The notes under the pieces are model-generated. The model saw only the letters and a program-made list of their open reading frames with translations. It was not told the DNA's origin and searched no databases. Below, piece after piece: positions 42,687 through 54,712 of a stretch of 64,000 bases of DNA (the stretch's first letter is position 1; each line of letters opens with the position of its first letter). The translations under genes and the position numbers were made by a program. Source of the DNA: Porphyra umbilicalis (lineage: Eukaryota > Rhodophyta > Bangiophyceae > Bangiales > Bangiaceae); contig KV918880.1 of NCBI GenBank assembly GCA_002049455.2, positions 148,089 through 212,088 on the forward strand, read 5' to 3'.

Positions 42687-43678
42687 GGTCGAGCTCGACC
42701 ACGAGGTTGCCGCGAAAAGTAGGGAGTGCTCGCTCAGTTGACCGCAGCGCAGGGTGTGGAGAAGCGCCGCGGTCGCCGTGGACAAGGTATCAGCGCGTTT
42801 GGAGAACGGTGACGAACAGTGCGCAAGCGCACACGGCCAGCACGTCGCGTCGTGGCATCGTAGCCGGGATCATGCAAGCTACAAAATTTGTGACGACAGA
42901 TCCAGCACGTGGCCCCACCAATCAATATTGCTGACCTCGCTTCCAGCTGCAATCGGCAGAAAACTGCCCTTCCGTCACAAAAAGTGGCGGCGGATGCGAG
43001 CCATCAACCCGCCGCACGGCAACAAAGGCGCCTGTCGTGCAACGGCGGGAGGTTCGTCGTGCCGCGAGTCCAGAGGACAGTGTGCACTGGCATCCAGAGG
43101 GGTGCCTCTGGGCGCACAGAGGAGGCGACGGCGTGACCGACACTCCAGTTTGTTGGTTTCGCCGCTGCCCCTCATTTGGGCACTGCTGGCCCCTGCCAGA
43201 CTGCGAAGATTCCTGCCTGGCTGCCTGGAACGGGGGGTGGCTGTCACTTCCGCAAGGCGCCAGTCTCCGCGGCAAACGCGTGTGCGAGAGCACAGCCAGA
43301 CGCAAGGGAGGGCAGCTGCAGGTTTGAGGGAGGTATGGAAAAACCGCCACACAGCAGCCGTCCACATTGTGTCAACTTCAGGTGAAATCGGAGTTGGGAC
43401 CGGGGCCGCGCTTCGGTGGCCGTGTGTGTGCAGGCGAGCACTGCGAGAAGGTTCTATTGTTGACGCCTTCCTACTAGCGAGGGCGCACGTATCTTGCAGT
43501 TTAGCAAAGCAAAAGAACTGGTGCATACCGGCAAGCGATCAGGCCAAGCCAGGAGGGGGAAAAATGTGGCATTGCAGCACGTCGCACACGTCTGCTGCAC
43601 ACATAAAAAAAGGAGGTATGAGGAAAAAGCGTGGCAAAGCTCGCGTGTGAAAATAAACGTCAAAGCCTACGGGCGCCC
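42687..43678. other. Intergenic region between PRP18 and the Myb-like gene
   Basis: About 990 bases with the PRP18 promoter and the Myb-like 3' UTR. A 298-codon plus-strand ORF (42754-43650) has shadow-like composition and no domain, so it is not called. Confidence 0.45.
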
Positions 43679-46210
43679 TTACGTGCGCCGCCGCTTGGTT
43701 GGGTTGTCGTCACTGGCGTGAGTTCCACCCCCCCCATTCACCTCTACGGGCGGCGGACCGCCCGGCAGCTCCCCACCTGCAGCCGACCGACTTTGCGCGC
43801 GCTTGGTCTTGCCTTCGCCACTCGGCGGCGGCGGCGGTGGTGGCGGTGGCGGCGGCAGTGCACCGTCGGCCGCCGACGGCTCCCCCCCGCCAGACGGCGT
43901 GCCGGCGCTGCCGCGGCCGCTACCTGAGAGTGAGTGAGACTGCCGGCCGCGGCCGACTGGCACGGACATCGCGGCTGCGGCGGCCAGCGCGTGGGCCGCC
44001 GACGGCCCCAGCGGCGACCCGCCGCCGACCCGGTGCGCTCGCCGCGGTGGGGGCTTGGTGCCGTCCCGCCGCGCGGGCGGAGGCGCCAGGCCTGGTGGCG
44101 CCGGGGCGGGTGCAGGCGCTCCTACAGCCGACGATGAAGGCGGGGGGGGTGGTGGCGGCGCAGCGCGAGCGCTCGCAGCACGGGAGCCACGCACGTTGGC
44201 TAGACGCGCCGCCCGCGCCGCCGCCAGCGTCGCCGCCGACGCGCCGCGCGACTTGCGAGGCGCGGGCGCTGACCGGACGGGGGGAGGCTTCAGGCCATCT
44301 CCCACCGTCGCGCCCGCCGCCATTGCCGAGACGCCGGCAGAAGACAACCCAGACTTCGCAGCAGCGCCGTCGGGGATGGGGCCGCGGCCGCGGGCAGTGC
44401 CGACACCCCGGCTGCCGACGGCGGCGACACCGCGGCCCCGCACGCGAGAGGTCTTGCCGCGGCCGCTCGACAGCGGCGGTGGTGGCGGCAGTGACCCGTC
44501 CGCGGCCGACGCGGCCGCAACGACCGCAGCAGCAGCAGACGCCACGGCGGGGGAGGCCCCCCGCGACTCGGGCATCGGCTTGATCTCGGTGGAACGGCCT
44601 TTGGCTTGTGCCCACTTGGTCCACGACCGCGCATAAAACCCATCCGTGTCTCGCCGCCGCGCCGTGTACGCGTACGTGTTCATCGTCTCGGCGGTGCGGT
44701 GGCCGAGGCCACAATCCGCCCGGATTTTCTCCCACTCGCGCCACCCGTGGCGCGCAATGCCGATCTGCAGCCTGGTATCGTCCTCGGCCGTCCATGGTGT
44801 GCCGAGCGTCACAACTCGCGGCTTCTTCTCCACAGTGCCGCCCGGGGCACCAGGCGTCGAACCAGCGACGCTCCCGCTGTCGATCGACGACCGGCGACCG
44901 GCCGCCGAGCCGACACGACTACCCGTGCTCCGCGACCGAGGTCGGGGGGGGGGGGTGGGGTGGTATGTCGCGGTACTGCCGGGCGTCAGTAGCGGCGGTG
45001 GAGGGGGCGGCGGCGGCGGCAGGCCAGTCATGTGCAACGAGCCTCCCGCTTCAGAAGCAAGCGCCTTGCCAGCGCGGCTCTTCCGGACAGGTGTCACACC
45101 GGTGGAGCGGCCGCCTCGACTAGTAGTCACGGGTTTTGCGACCCGGCCGTCCACCACGCCCGGAGCGGGCATCCCGCCGACGCCGACGGCCGCACTCGCA
45201 TCTCCACCTCCATTGGCCGAGGCGGCCGCCGCGGCGGCGGCCGCCTCGGCCAGAAGAACGCTCTTCTTCTTACGCCCCCGCCTCTCAATACGGACAGGCA
45301 TCCCGTCCGGGCCCATCCGCATGCCGTCGGTGCGGGGCGGCAACGTCTCCATTGCCAGAGGGTCCATTGGCGGCCCGCCACGACCACGGCCTATGCGCAA
45401 GCGAGCGGCGGCCGCACGCTCCGCCGCCGCCGCCAGCCGCTCGAGCGTCACCCGCCCTCCACCATCAGCCAATTCATGTACCGCCATGGGCGTGAGCCAC
45501 GACGGCACCGCCCCGAGCTCAGCCAATGCCGTGAGGAGGATGGAGCGGAAGGTGACACCGGCAGCGCCGCCTCCACCACCTAGGGCGGCGGCCTGTGCTA
45601 CCGCATCGGCAGCGGCCGATGCAGCAGTTGCCGCAGCCGCCGTCGCACGTGCATCGGCGCCCGTCGTCGTCGGGCCGCCCTGGCTGTCGCCATGGCTCGC
45701 AACCGCGGGTGCCCCAGAGGGGCCACCGACGCCACTGGCCGGCCCCGCCGGCCCACCACCATGACGCGACGCCGCCGCCGACCCGACCCCCGCGTCACCC
45801 GACGGTCCCGCCGCCCACCAGTTCGACGCACCACTCGGCGTCGGCGGTATTGGCGAGACACGTCCACCGAGCATACCGCCGCGGCTGCCACGGCCGCGGC
45901 CACGGCCGCGACCACGGCCGACCCCCCTCGCAGGGCCTTTGCCCTTTCCCCGCCCGCTGCTGCCCGAAGCGCTGGGCGGCGGCGCCACCGCCGCAGGGAG
46001 CAGTACGCCCGTCGTTGCCGCGGCATCGGTGGCCACAGCACCGACCCCACCCCCTCCCTCGTTCGGCACAGGCGGGGGCGGCACCATCAGCTCTGGCGTG
46101 GGATGAAGTCCAGCTTTCGTGCCCCCGGAGCGCGCAACCGGCGTCGAGGGGGAAACGGTGGGCGGCATTGAGAGCGCTGCGGTGCGGGGCGTGGCAGCGA
46201 GAGCCGCCAT
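43679..46210 (-). CDS. Myb/SANT-domain nuclear protein, 843 residues
   Basis: The start is ATG 46210 (MAALAATPRTAALSMPP); further open frame upstream lacks ATG. Most of the protein is disordered and Ala/Gly/Pro-rich. Features in order: an RG-rich stretch (GRGRGRGRGRGSRGG, about residues 100-115); a helical middle with IERRGRKKKSVLLAEAAAA; a single Myb/SANT repeat near residues 468-525 (TPWTAEDDTRLQIGIARHGW, then WEKIRADCGLGHRT) with the two conserved Trp residues; a basic region with repeated RG and KSRG patches; and the C-terminal NPTKRRRT, a likely nuclear localisation signal. It probably binds DNA or chromatin. I cannot assign it to a named family. No frame breaks. Confidence 0.82.
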   Translation of the reverse strand: MAALAATPRTAALSMPPTVSPSTPVARSGGTKAGLHPTPELMVPPPPVPNEGGGGVGAVATDAAATTGVLLPAAVAPPPSASGSSGRGKGKGPARGVGRGRGRGRGRGSRGGMLGGRVSPIPPTPSGASNWWAAGPSGDAGVGSAAASRHGGGPAGPASGVGGPSGAPAVASHGDSQGGPTTTGADARATAAAATAASAAADAVAQAAALGGGGGAAGVTFRSILLTALAELGAVPSWLTPMAVHELADGGGRVTLERLAAAAERAAAARLRIGRGRGGPPMDPLAMETLPPRTDGMRMGPDGMPVRIERRGRKKKSVLLAEAAAAAAAASANGGGDASAAVGVGGMPAPGVVDGRVAKPVTTSRGGRSTGVTPVRKSRAGKALASEAGGSLHMTGLPPPPPPPPPLLTPGSTATYHPTPPPRPRSRSTGSRVGSAAGRRSSIDSGSVAGSTPGAPGGTVEKKPRVVTLGTPWTAEDDTRLQIGIARHGWREWEKIRADCGLGHRTAETMNTYAYTARRRDTDGFYARSWTKWAQAKGRSTEIKPMPESRGASPAVASAAAAVVAAASAADGSLPPPPPLSSGRGKTSRVRGRGVAAVGSRGVGTARGRGPIPDGAAAKSGLSSAGVSAMAAGATVGDGLKPPPVRSAPAPRKSRGASAATLAAARAARLANVRGSRAASARAAPPPPPPPSSSAVGAPAPAPAPPGLAPPPARRDGTKPPPRRAHRVGGGSPLGPSAAHALAAAAAMSVPVGRGRQSHSLSGSGRGSAGTPSGGGEPSAADGALPPPPPPPPPPPSGEGKTKRAQSRSAAGGELPGGPPPVEVNGGGGTHASDDNPTKRRRT

Positions 46211-48139
46211 TGGCGCCGCCCGGGGGGTGGGCACCGCCGCCCCGGAGGTGGGCGCGTGGGACGTGGGAGACAAAAGGATGGCCAGATGTCCGAGATACGA
46301 TCCGAGGGGGAAGGAGGGGATCCCGCACACGGGGGGTCAGGGGGTGCAAGGAGATGAAAAAAGAAGCGCAACAATGCTCAAGGTGGTAGGGACAAAGTGG
46401 TGGGAAAACGCACAGCAACGGGGGAGGTAGTGCGCGCACGATGAAAGAGCACAATGGGGGGTGGGGGGAAAAACGGATGCGGCACGTAGGTGCAATGAGC
46501 AGGGCCAACAGACACAGGGTGTGGTGTACGTGTGCAGTGGGGGGCGAGGGGGGATGGGTGGCAGGACTGCAAAAAACGGTGTGTCACAGACAACACGGTC
46601 AGGCGCGGTTGAGACGGGCAACCGCCGTCAGCGTGGTCAGGTCGACACCCACCGGGCGAGAGGCCGCGTGCTGGCCCGGCTCCCCGGACGCGCTCATGCT
46701 GTAGTGTGGCGGGGCACTCGTGGCACTGGGTGGCCAACGCGTCGCACAGGCACGCGTCGCTGCCCCCCCCATCCGAAATGCACCACTGGCGCTCGCTAGC
46801 TGTGCCGTGTTCCCCCCCCAACCCCCCCCTCAACGTGCGGCAAAAGGATGATACGCGGCCCTTGCGGGCCGTGGCCAACGCGCGCGGGGCCCGCCGTCGG
46901 CGCGTAGGCAGCCGCCGCCGCCGCCTGACGCACACGGGTCACATTTGGGGTCCACGCCGCGCCGGGCGCCTCCCCCCCCCCGGGGAGTGCCCTCCCTGGG
47001 GGCATCAATGGCGGCTGGCTGCTACGGACACTGCCAGTCGGCAGGCAGCGCACAAAAACCCAACGAAAATGCGGGTACACTCAACGAGAGCGATTGGGAG
47101 GGGAGGATCCCGGTGCGCCGCAGCACCACGCTGTGCGCCAAAGGACGGGGAGAGAGAGGTGGGTGCGGCTACGAGGGGGCGCGCACGGGCTTCCCTCGAG
47201 GGGCGGTTTTCTGTCGCGGCGCCGACACGCACTCGGGCCGTGGCAGTGTCAATCCGGGGCCCGGCTGGTCACGAATTCAACCCGACGGGAGCGCGCACAC
47301 CAGACAAGGTTCAACGGGGCGGCCGTACGAGGTCCCTGGCGCGCACGCCGTAGCCTATCACATTTTGCGGCCAGCCGCACAGCCCTCGCTCCCGCTGGGC
47401 CACAAGCGGCGGCGCCGCTCGGCCTATGGCGAGCGCAGGAGAGGGAGTACCGGGGATGGCCCGCCCGATGGGCGTAGGCAAGGTTGATGTTCAATGGTGG
47501 GGGGGGGGCCCCGCGTATCTCGCCTCCGCATCTCCCCCGTTGTCGACTTCAGGAAGTTCCTTCCGTGGCGCTGCACCAGATGACCAAGAATGTGACTTGT
47601 TCCCTGCATTGGTGGGATTCTGATGGTCAAACGAGGGCGAGCTACAGCCGCGCCGCCCGGCGCTCGCCCGCGGGGTTGGCTGCGGCGTCTGCGTACATCT
47701 AGGATACCCATGGCGGCGCGCGCGGAAGCGCCAACAAGAGCCCAGCATTGCAAGCACCAGTGGCGATGCAGCCAGATCGCGATCCCTCGCCCTCGTCCAT
47801 GTCGGACCGATTCGCCGGCGGTGAAGGTGGTGGAGAACGAGCGAGCAAGCGATCGTCTTTGAGGACGCGAGCTTCTCGTCGGGCTCGGGGCCCCGAGCCC
47901 CGACGCCCGACCAGCGCAGGTGAAGCGCACCCTCTGCCGCCCGAGCTTGGTCCACCGGCTGGGTCTGGTGGCTACCGCGCGGCCGCCGGCGGACCAACCT
48001 TGGGCGGCAGATCGCGCGCTTCACCTGCGCTGTGTCGCCCTGCGCAGTGCGCACATGGGCGGCAGATGAGGTGCTCGGCCTGCGTTCCCAGTGCGCGCGC
48101 GGGCGGCCCGCCCTCTTGGCCGTGTCGCGACCAGAGTTC
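46211..48139. other. Intergenic region, 1.9 kb
   Basis: Lies upstream of the Myb-like gene and downstream of the GT31 gene. Minus-strand ORFs such as 47491-48252 are Arg/Pro/Gly-rich without motifs and are not called. I see no RNA gene or repeat. Confidence 0.4.
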
Positions 48140-50322
48140 TCAATGCACAGGCCCTCCTGCGCACCCAGTTTTATAGTGGTACAACCCCCGTTCAGGTGCG
48201 ACGCACACACACCTCGGACGTGGCCTTGCCACTGCCGACGCGCTTGGCCCACCGCCCCCCCTGCGGGCAGCCGATCGCGTCGGCCACGTCCTGCAGGGTG
48301 ACCCCCCCGGGTGGCGCGCCGCGAGGTCGGCGAGCTGCCGCATGTCCCCCCCCATGGTCCCCGTCACCGACAGCCGGCGCAGCCGCTCAAACGCGTGGAA
48401 GGTGACGGCGGCGGTCGGCCCGCCCGTCGGCTCCCGGCGCCACGTGTCGCGGCGCACCCCCGGCACGGCCGACGTTGTGACGGGCCCCGCCGACCGCGGC
48501 AGCGCCGCCACCCGGTGCACGCACATGTAGAGGCGCTGGGAGCCACAGCGCGCACACAGGGGCGCCGTCGCCGCCTCGCACGCCGCCGCGGCGGGGCGGA
48601 GGGCGGCGACGAGGGACCGCGTCAGCACGATCGCCGCGCCTTGGGGGACGGGCGGGCAGCCGCGGCGGCAAAAGGTGTCAGCACACGCCTTGGGGCCGGC
48701 GGCGCGGGGGGGGGCGGCGGGCGCGCCCCCCCCGCCGACCGACGCGGCGGCCACAGCGGCGGCGGCCACGGCGGCCGACGTCCGCGTCGACGCGGCCACC
48801 GCCTCGTCGGGCAGCGTGCACGGCTCCCCCCCGCGGCCACGTGCGCGGAGCGAAAAGCAGACGCAAAGATGCCGCCGTCCCCATTGTCGACGCGCGCGAG
48901 TTCCAGGGCCCCCCCCACGCCAACGCCGACGCGTTGCCGAGCGCCGCGTGCCGACCGAGCGCCGCAGGGAGCGCGCCCGGAAACACAAACGTGTCATCGT
49001 CGACGAGCGCGAGGTGCGTCACGGCCGGCGCCGCCGCGAGCGTGTAATCCCACGCGTCCCGCAAGCGCGTCAGGTGGCTCCACGCCGACATGCGGGGGAG
49101 GTGGGGCTCCCGCTCGGGCTCCCCGGGCGCCGTGACCGTCACCGCCACGCCGCCGGGGAGGGCGTCGAGGGCGGCCACGGGCGGGATGGCGTCCGTGTGG
49201 ATGACGACGGCGCCGGGGGGGACGCCGGGCAGCCACGACGACGCGACCGCGGGGATGCGCGACGCAAAGGTGGCGGCGCCCGACAGGATCGCATAGTGCA
49301 CGACGGGGGGGGGGGGGGGGGGGACCGCCACCCGCCACGGGCAGCGGCGGGGGGGGAGCGGGCGGCCCCACCGGCGCCGACGGCGGCAGCACGGGCGGCG
49401 GCGGCGGCGGGTCGACGGCGGCCACGACGCCCGGGTGGCGGCACGCCCCCCCCCCCGCCACGCGGAAGAGGCGCCGCCGCAGCAGCGCCACCGACGCGTC
49501 GGCCAACCCATCCGCGGCGTGTCCGCCCCCCGCGGCCGTCGGTGGCCCATCGGCCTCGGCCGGCGGCGCGTGCACGAGCACCTCCCCCACCACCCCACAG
49601 CCGCCGCCGAGCGTCAGCAGCCGCAGCGCCGACGTCAAGCCCCCGACCTCGTCGTCCCCGTCCGCCACAATCACCGTCACGGGCCCGGCGGGCGCCGCCG
49701 ACCCGCCGCCACGGCCGGCCGCCGCCTCCCACACCGCCGCCCCCGGGCGCACGACGCGCACGACGTGGGGGCCGACGGCGACCATCTCCACGGCCGCCCA
49801 CGGGCGGGGGAGGGCGGTCGACGCGCCGGCGCCCGCGTCCGCGTCGGCGCCACCGCCGCCGCCGGCGGTGGCGGCGGCCGCCCACACCGAGCCCCGAAAC
49901 GGGCCGGCGCCCCAGGCGTCGGGGGGGCGCCCGCCTTCGGCGGCGGCGGCGCGGGCCGACCGCTTGGCCCGCTCCGCGCGCGCCACGGCAGAGGCGCCGA
50001 GGAAGAGGAGGTGCGCGGGCGGTGGCCCCGCCGGGCGCGGCGCCCGCGCAGCGCCCGCCGACGCCACCGCATTGGCAGACCCAATCGCGCTGCCGCCGCC
50101 GCCGCCGCCGCCGTCATGGACGCTGCCGCCGTCGCTGCCGCCGGCGAGGAGCAGGGAGCCGATCCAGAGGGTGGCGACGACCGCGAGCAGCCCCACCCCC
50201 GACACGACGAGCGCGAGCGTGACGGCGGCGCCGCGCTCAGGCCGCCCGCCCGTCGGCATTGCCAGGCGGAGGCGTTTGCGGAAACGCGCCACCGCCGCGC
50301 CGCCGCCAATGGGGACGGCCAT
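48140..50322 (-). CDS. Fringe-like GT31 glycosyltransferase, type II membrane protein
   Basis: The probable start is ATG 50322 (MAVPIGGGAAVARFRKRL). A short basic cytosolic tail precedes one transmembrane anchor (VTLALVVSGVGLLAVVATLW, about residues 33-52) and a long Gly/Ala-rich stem. The catalytic part has HYAILSGAATFASRIP, VVIHTD, then the metal-binding DDD motif in HLALVDDDTFVFPGALP, GAAIVLTRSLVAAL (cf. the GAGFxxSR motif of fringe) and CGSQRLYMCVHRV before TFHAFERLRRL. It should act in the Golgi, adding a sugar from UDP-sugar. The frame changes at a G run of about 19 (49305-49323), a C run at 48909-48916 and one at 48836-48842, so parts lie in three frames. Motif order is continuous, so the gene is likely intact in reality. 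Confidence 0.75.
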
Positions 50323-51559
50323 GGCCGTGCCGCCGCGTCGCCGACCGCTCGCACCGCCGTGGCGGGGGGGTGGTTGGCATCCTCCTCGGCCGTCTGTTGG
50401 GAGGGGGTCGGCGGCACGCCCAAAAGCGGCGGGCGGCTGGGCGGGGTGAGGCGATTGCGCGGGGGCGCGCCCCGCGGCCGGTGTCGCGATGCCACCACCG
50501 CCCCCCCGGAGCCGCAGTTGCGGCGCGCGCCTGTGTGGCGGGGGCGTGCCCGTTGCAGGGCATGGAATCGCGACAGCGTGGTGCGCCGCCTGTCGACGCC
50601 GCGGCGGCGGTGGGGCGGCCCAGCGGCGGTGCCACGCTGCTCGCCCCCCGTCGGTGGGGCCCACGTGTTAGCCGCTGGCCCCGCGGGTCGCTTCGCTGCG
50701 CCCACGGCCCGCCGACGCGGGCCGCGGGGGCTCTGAACCAACGGGGGTGTGTGGGGCCCGCGTGGCTCGCGCCGCCGCTGCCAGAGGCGGTGGCTCCCGC
50801 CACCTCCCGACGGGTGACCCGCGCCGTGCCCCGCGTGCGGGCCGCTGAGTGGCCGCCGGAGGTGTGCCAGCGGCAGTGCCGTTTGCACAAACTCGCTGTC
50901 GAACAGCGCATCATGGTGGTGCGGTGTCGCGCCAGCTCCATCAGCCGTCCCCACCTGCGCGGTCGTTGAGCGACCGCTACGTTCTTGTGTGGCTGTGGCA
51001 CGAGCGGCCGGTGCTCCCCAGTTCCAAGTGTCCAGTCTGGGATTCCGAGGTGCGACTGACACCGCCGTAAGGCGGTAGTTTTCTTGCGCTTGGTTTCCAA
51101 GTTGCATTTGCAAAGGGAGTCGACTTTCTGACGATCGCTGGAGTCCGTCTTGATATTGTTTCCTGTTCATAGGGGTGCCACTGCACGAGTTCAGAGGTCT
51201 GACAGCGCTCCCACCGCGCGCGCTAACCAGGAGCGGATGCCCCTTGCTCCCCCTCCGTGCGACACCACACCGTCCCGTATCTGCGTCACGGTGCCGTTGT
51301 GGGTCTGCCCCTCCCGCTCTAGCAAAGAGGCGGGCTCGCGCTGCATTGTGCTCGTGCCTGTTTGCGAGCTCGGGCCACCTCTCTCGCTGCGTAGGTCTTG
51401 TTCATCCTTGTTTGCGTTCCCCCTTCTGTCCAAAGGCCCGCCTCGCGTTGTTGGTTGCTGTCGGTGCTGTTGGTGGCTGTTGGTGCTGTTGGTGGCTGTT
51501 GGTGGACTGGTGGCTGTTAGTGCTGCTGGTGGCTGGTGGTGGGCCCCCACCCAAACATC
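50323..51559. other. Divergent intergenic region between GT31 and NDR kinase genes
   Basis: These 1.2 kb contain both promoters. At about 51447-51540 a (GTTGGTGGCT)-type repeat of 9-12-base units runs up to the kinase start codon, within the presumed 5' UTR. Other ORFs here are shadows. Confidence 0.5.
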
Positions 51560-53208
51560 ATGGCGGATGCCCCGCGACCTGGCGACGCTGCTGCCGGCCC
51601 CGGCGCCGGTGGCGACGGCCCGTCGGCCGTTGCCGCCGCCGGCGCCCCCGACGCGGGCGCCGCCGCCGCCGTTGCCGCCGCGTCGGGCGCCCCCCCCCCC
51701 CAGGCACTCTCCCGCCGTCGGCGCGGGCGTCGCGTGCCGAAGTCGCCAAGAGAAAAATCGAGTCCCAGTTTGCCAAACTCAAAGCCGAACGCGCGGACCT
51801 GGCGACGCGCCAAGCCGACCTGGAGCGCCACCTGGAGGCGACCACCCTCTCCCCCGTGGAGAAGGACGCGGCGCGCAAGGAGCACGTGCGCAAGGAGACG
51901 GCCTTCCTCCGCGACCGCCGCCGGCCCATGAGCGAGGCCAACTTTGAGACGCTCGCTATCATTGGGCGGGGCGCCTTTGGGGAGGTGAAGCTCGTGCGCA
52001 AGCGCGATACGGGCGAGTACTTTGCGATGAAGAAGCTCCGCAAGGCCAACATGCTGCGCAAGGAGCAGGTGACGCACGCCTGGTCCGAGCGCCACGTGCT
52101 CGTCGCCGCCGACCACCCGTTTGTGTGCAAGCTGTGTTTTGCGTTCCAAGACGCCGTGTCGCTCTACCTGGTCATGGAGTTCCTTGCCGGCGGTGACTTG
52201 ATGACGCTGCTCATCGCGCGGGATACGCTGACCGAGGACGAGTCCCGCTTCTACGTGGCTGAGATGATTGTTGCGATCGACAGCATCCACAAGGTCGGCT
52301 TCATCCACCGGGACGTCAAGCCTGACAATATCCTCATTGACGCGCGGGGCCACTGCAAGCTGTCGGACTTTGGGTTGTGCAAGAGCTTTGCGGGAGACGT
52401 GGCGGCCGCCACGGCCGCCTCGTCGGCGGCCGACCCCGCGGCGGTGCCGCCGCTGTCTGCCACCTCGCCGGTGGGCGGCGCCGCTGCCGGCGTGCCCGTC
52501 CAGTCCATGGCCGAGCGAGCCGCCGCGTGGAAGCGGTCGGCGCGCAAGCAGGCGTTCAGCACCGTGGGCACGCCCGACTACATCGCGCCCGAAGTGTTGC
52601 TCAAGCGGGGCTACAACAAGGAGTGCGACTACTGGTCGCTCGGTGTCGTGCTCTTTGAGATGCTCGTCGGCTACCCACCCTTTTACGCTGAGGATGCCGT
52701 CAAGACGTGCCGTAAGATCCTCAACTGGCAAGACACCCTGCGGTTTCCTGCAGAGGCCAAGGTGTCGTGGGCGGCCAAGACGCTCATCTCCTCCCTGCTC
52801 TGCGATGCCGAGTACCGGCTCGGCTCCAAGCGGGGGCTTGATGACTTTCGCGATCACCCGTTCTTTGCGGGCATCGAGTGGGATCGCCTCGCGTCGTCTG
52901 AACCGCCGTTTGTGCCCGAACTGTCGGGGCCGACCGACGTGCGGTACTTTGACGAGGTGGAATCCCTGGAGGCACCAGGCGGGGGGGTGGTCGGCGCGGG
53001 CCCCGGCGGGGGTGGCGGTGGCGGTGGCGGTGGCGGTGGCGGCGGCGGGGGTGCTGGCGACGGCAAGACTGCGGCAGCGGCGGCGGCGGGCAATGGAGAG
53101 TTTATCGGCTTCACCTACCGGCGGTACGATAAGAAGGCGGCGGCGCGGCCAACACTCGGCAAGGGCCTGTTTGACGCCCCACCACCGCCGGCGGCTGGGG
53201 GGGTTTGA
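51560..53208 (+). CDS. NDR/LATS-type AGC protein kinase
   Basis: Starts at ATG 51560 (MADAPRPGDAAAGPG). The first 43 codons are in one frame; after a C run (51690-51701) the rest is in another, giving about 549 residues. An N-terminal regulatory helix (KIESQFAKLKAERADLATRQ, RKETAFLRDRRRPM) corresponds to the MOB-binding region of NDR kinases. Kinase motifs: IGRGAFGEVKLV, FAMKKL, HRDVKPDN, SDFGLC, then a long insert before AFSTVGTPDYIAPE, as in the auto-inhibitory segment of NDR. The C-terminal hydrophobic motif is FIGFTYRRY, matching the NDR F-x-x-F/Y-T-Y consensus. A poly-Gly tract precedes it. NDR kinases with MOB proteins control cell growth and polarity. The frame break is probably a homopolymer length error. 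Confidence 0.92.
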
Positions 53209-53670
53209 GCGGCTCTTTTTGCCGTGGGGAAAGCGAGAGGAGGGGCCGAGGGTGGGGAGCGGGAAGCGCGCGGGTGGGAGCGGCCACAGTGTTGTCGGTC
53301 TTGAGTTGAAACCTTTTCATCCTTTTTTGCTGTCAGCTTCCCTGCACCTTGCTCTTGTGGTGTCTTGCCGCCGTTATTTTCTTGCGAGGGTGAGGGCGGA
53401 GACGTCGCTCGTGAGCAAGAGGCGTTCCAGGCATGGCGTCGTAACGACGGACGAGGGTGCGCGGCCTCAGCGGTTGCTGTTGGCTCAGGGGCGTGGTAGG
53501 TGACTTGCTGTGTCACTCGGCTACTGAGCGCGGAGGCGCCTCCTTCGACAGAGTCCATGGCGATAGCAACAGAGCATGCAGCTCCGCTGCAAGGCAAGCG
53601 GCTTGCTGACGAGAAAAAGTCAAATGCACGCACTGACGCACACAGCCACGCAACCGAGACCACAACAGCC
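53209..53670. other. Convergent intergenic region, 462 bases
   Basis: Shared 3' region of the NDR kinase and the zinc-finger membrane protein gene. No other feature seen. Confidence 0.4.
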
Positions 53671-54420
53671 TCACACCTTCTTTGGCGGCAGGCCAAAGAA
53701 TTGGCGCCACGACTGCCAGGGCAGAAAGCCACCACACGTACGGCAGCGACGCATGAAGCGGCCCTTCTGGACGAGGCCAGAACCCTCACACGTGGGGCAC
53801 CGGCGTTGCCGAACCTGCAGCGTGTAGAAGAGAAAGGGAAGACAACAATAGATGGAAGACACCGCGTGTAGAGCCAACCACGACAGCGTCCAAACCGAAA
53901 CAAATGTCAGACGACGGCCTGGCAAGCACACGGCCAGCAAGACAAAAGCCTATGGATTCCCTGGCGCTCCCTTGCACAGCATGTCGCAGCAGCAGCCATC
54001 GGCGCGAACTCTAAAAAACAAGACGAGCGACCAAAAATGCGGCATATGGCGGCACAGCAGTGGCCAGCGAGACAAGACCGCGCCAAGCAAACCCACAACT
54101 GGCACCGACCAACGTACAATGCGCTCGCCAAACAGTACCGACGCCACCACGAATGGCACGCACAGCGCAATCGACCCGATAATCACCTCGGCGGTCGGCC
54201 CAACGTCGTTGACAACAGCCGTCCACCGAGGGCGGTGGGCGGCAGCGGTGGCAGTCGGCCGCGGCTGTCGTCTCCACGGTGCAACCACAAACGTGGATGC
54301 CCGCAGCGCTGAGAGAGACGTCGCCGCCCGAGACCGCTGCTGCTGCAGGGTACGTGGTCGCCCGGTCAGAGCCGCGGACACAGCCGGGGGTGCGGCGAAG
54401 GCCTCGGCCGGCACGGACAT
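53671..54420 (-). CDS. Probable plastid membrane protein with DnaJ-type zinc finger, 2 exons
   Basis: Exons (minus) 54420-54118 and 53814-53671 give 148 residues; the 303-base intron has a GTACGT donor and CAG acceptor, both in phase 0. The N-terminal ~60 residues are rich in Ala, Ser and Arg with almost no acidic residues (SRAATSLSALRASTFVV), like a transit peptide. One membrane segment follows (VIIGSIALCVPFVVASVLF, about 79-97). The C-terminus holds two CXXCXG-type motifs, CPTCEGSG (Cys107/110) and CRTCGG (Cys125/128), half of the DnaJ zinc-binding repeat. Small plant and algal plastid proteins of this kind assist complex assembly or thiol chemistry. Exact identity unknown. The start is the first ATG in a continuous frame. 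Confidence 0.75.
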
Positions 54421-54712
54421 TGTGGCGGTTGTGGCGGACCACAGCGGGTCAAGCTGAGCAGCAGACACGTCGGGCGCAGGAAGCGGGCGCTTGTGGGGGA
54501 CAGGGGCGAGACGTGCAGCACGGCAGTCGAGAGGGGAGGCACAGCGGTGTCCCGTGCAGCCGCCAAACCACGGGAGGTGAGGCCAACGGTGGGCGTGGAA
54601 CGTGCGGATCACTGGGGCCACACGGCGATCATTCGGTGGGGTGCGGCAAATAACTCGATATTCGGACCGCTCAACCCTGTGCGGACACGCTTGACGCTTC
54701 GATAACCCCGCC

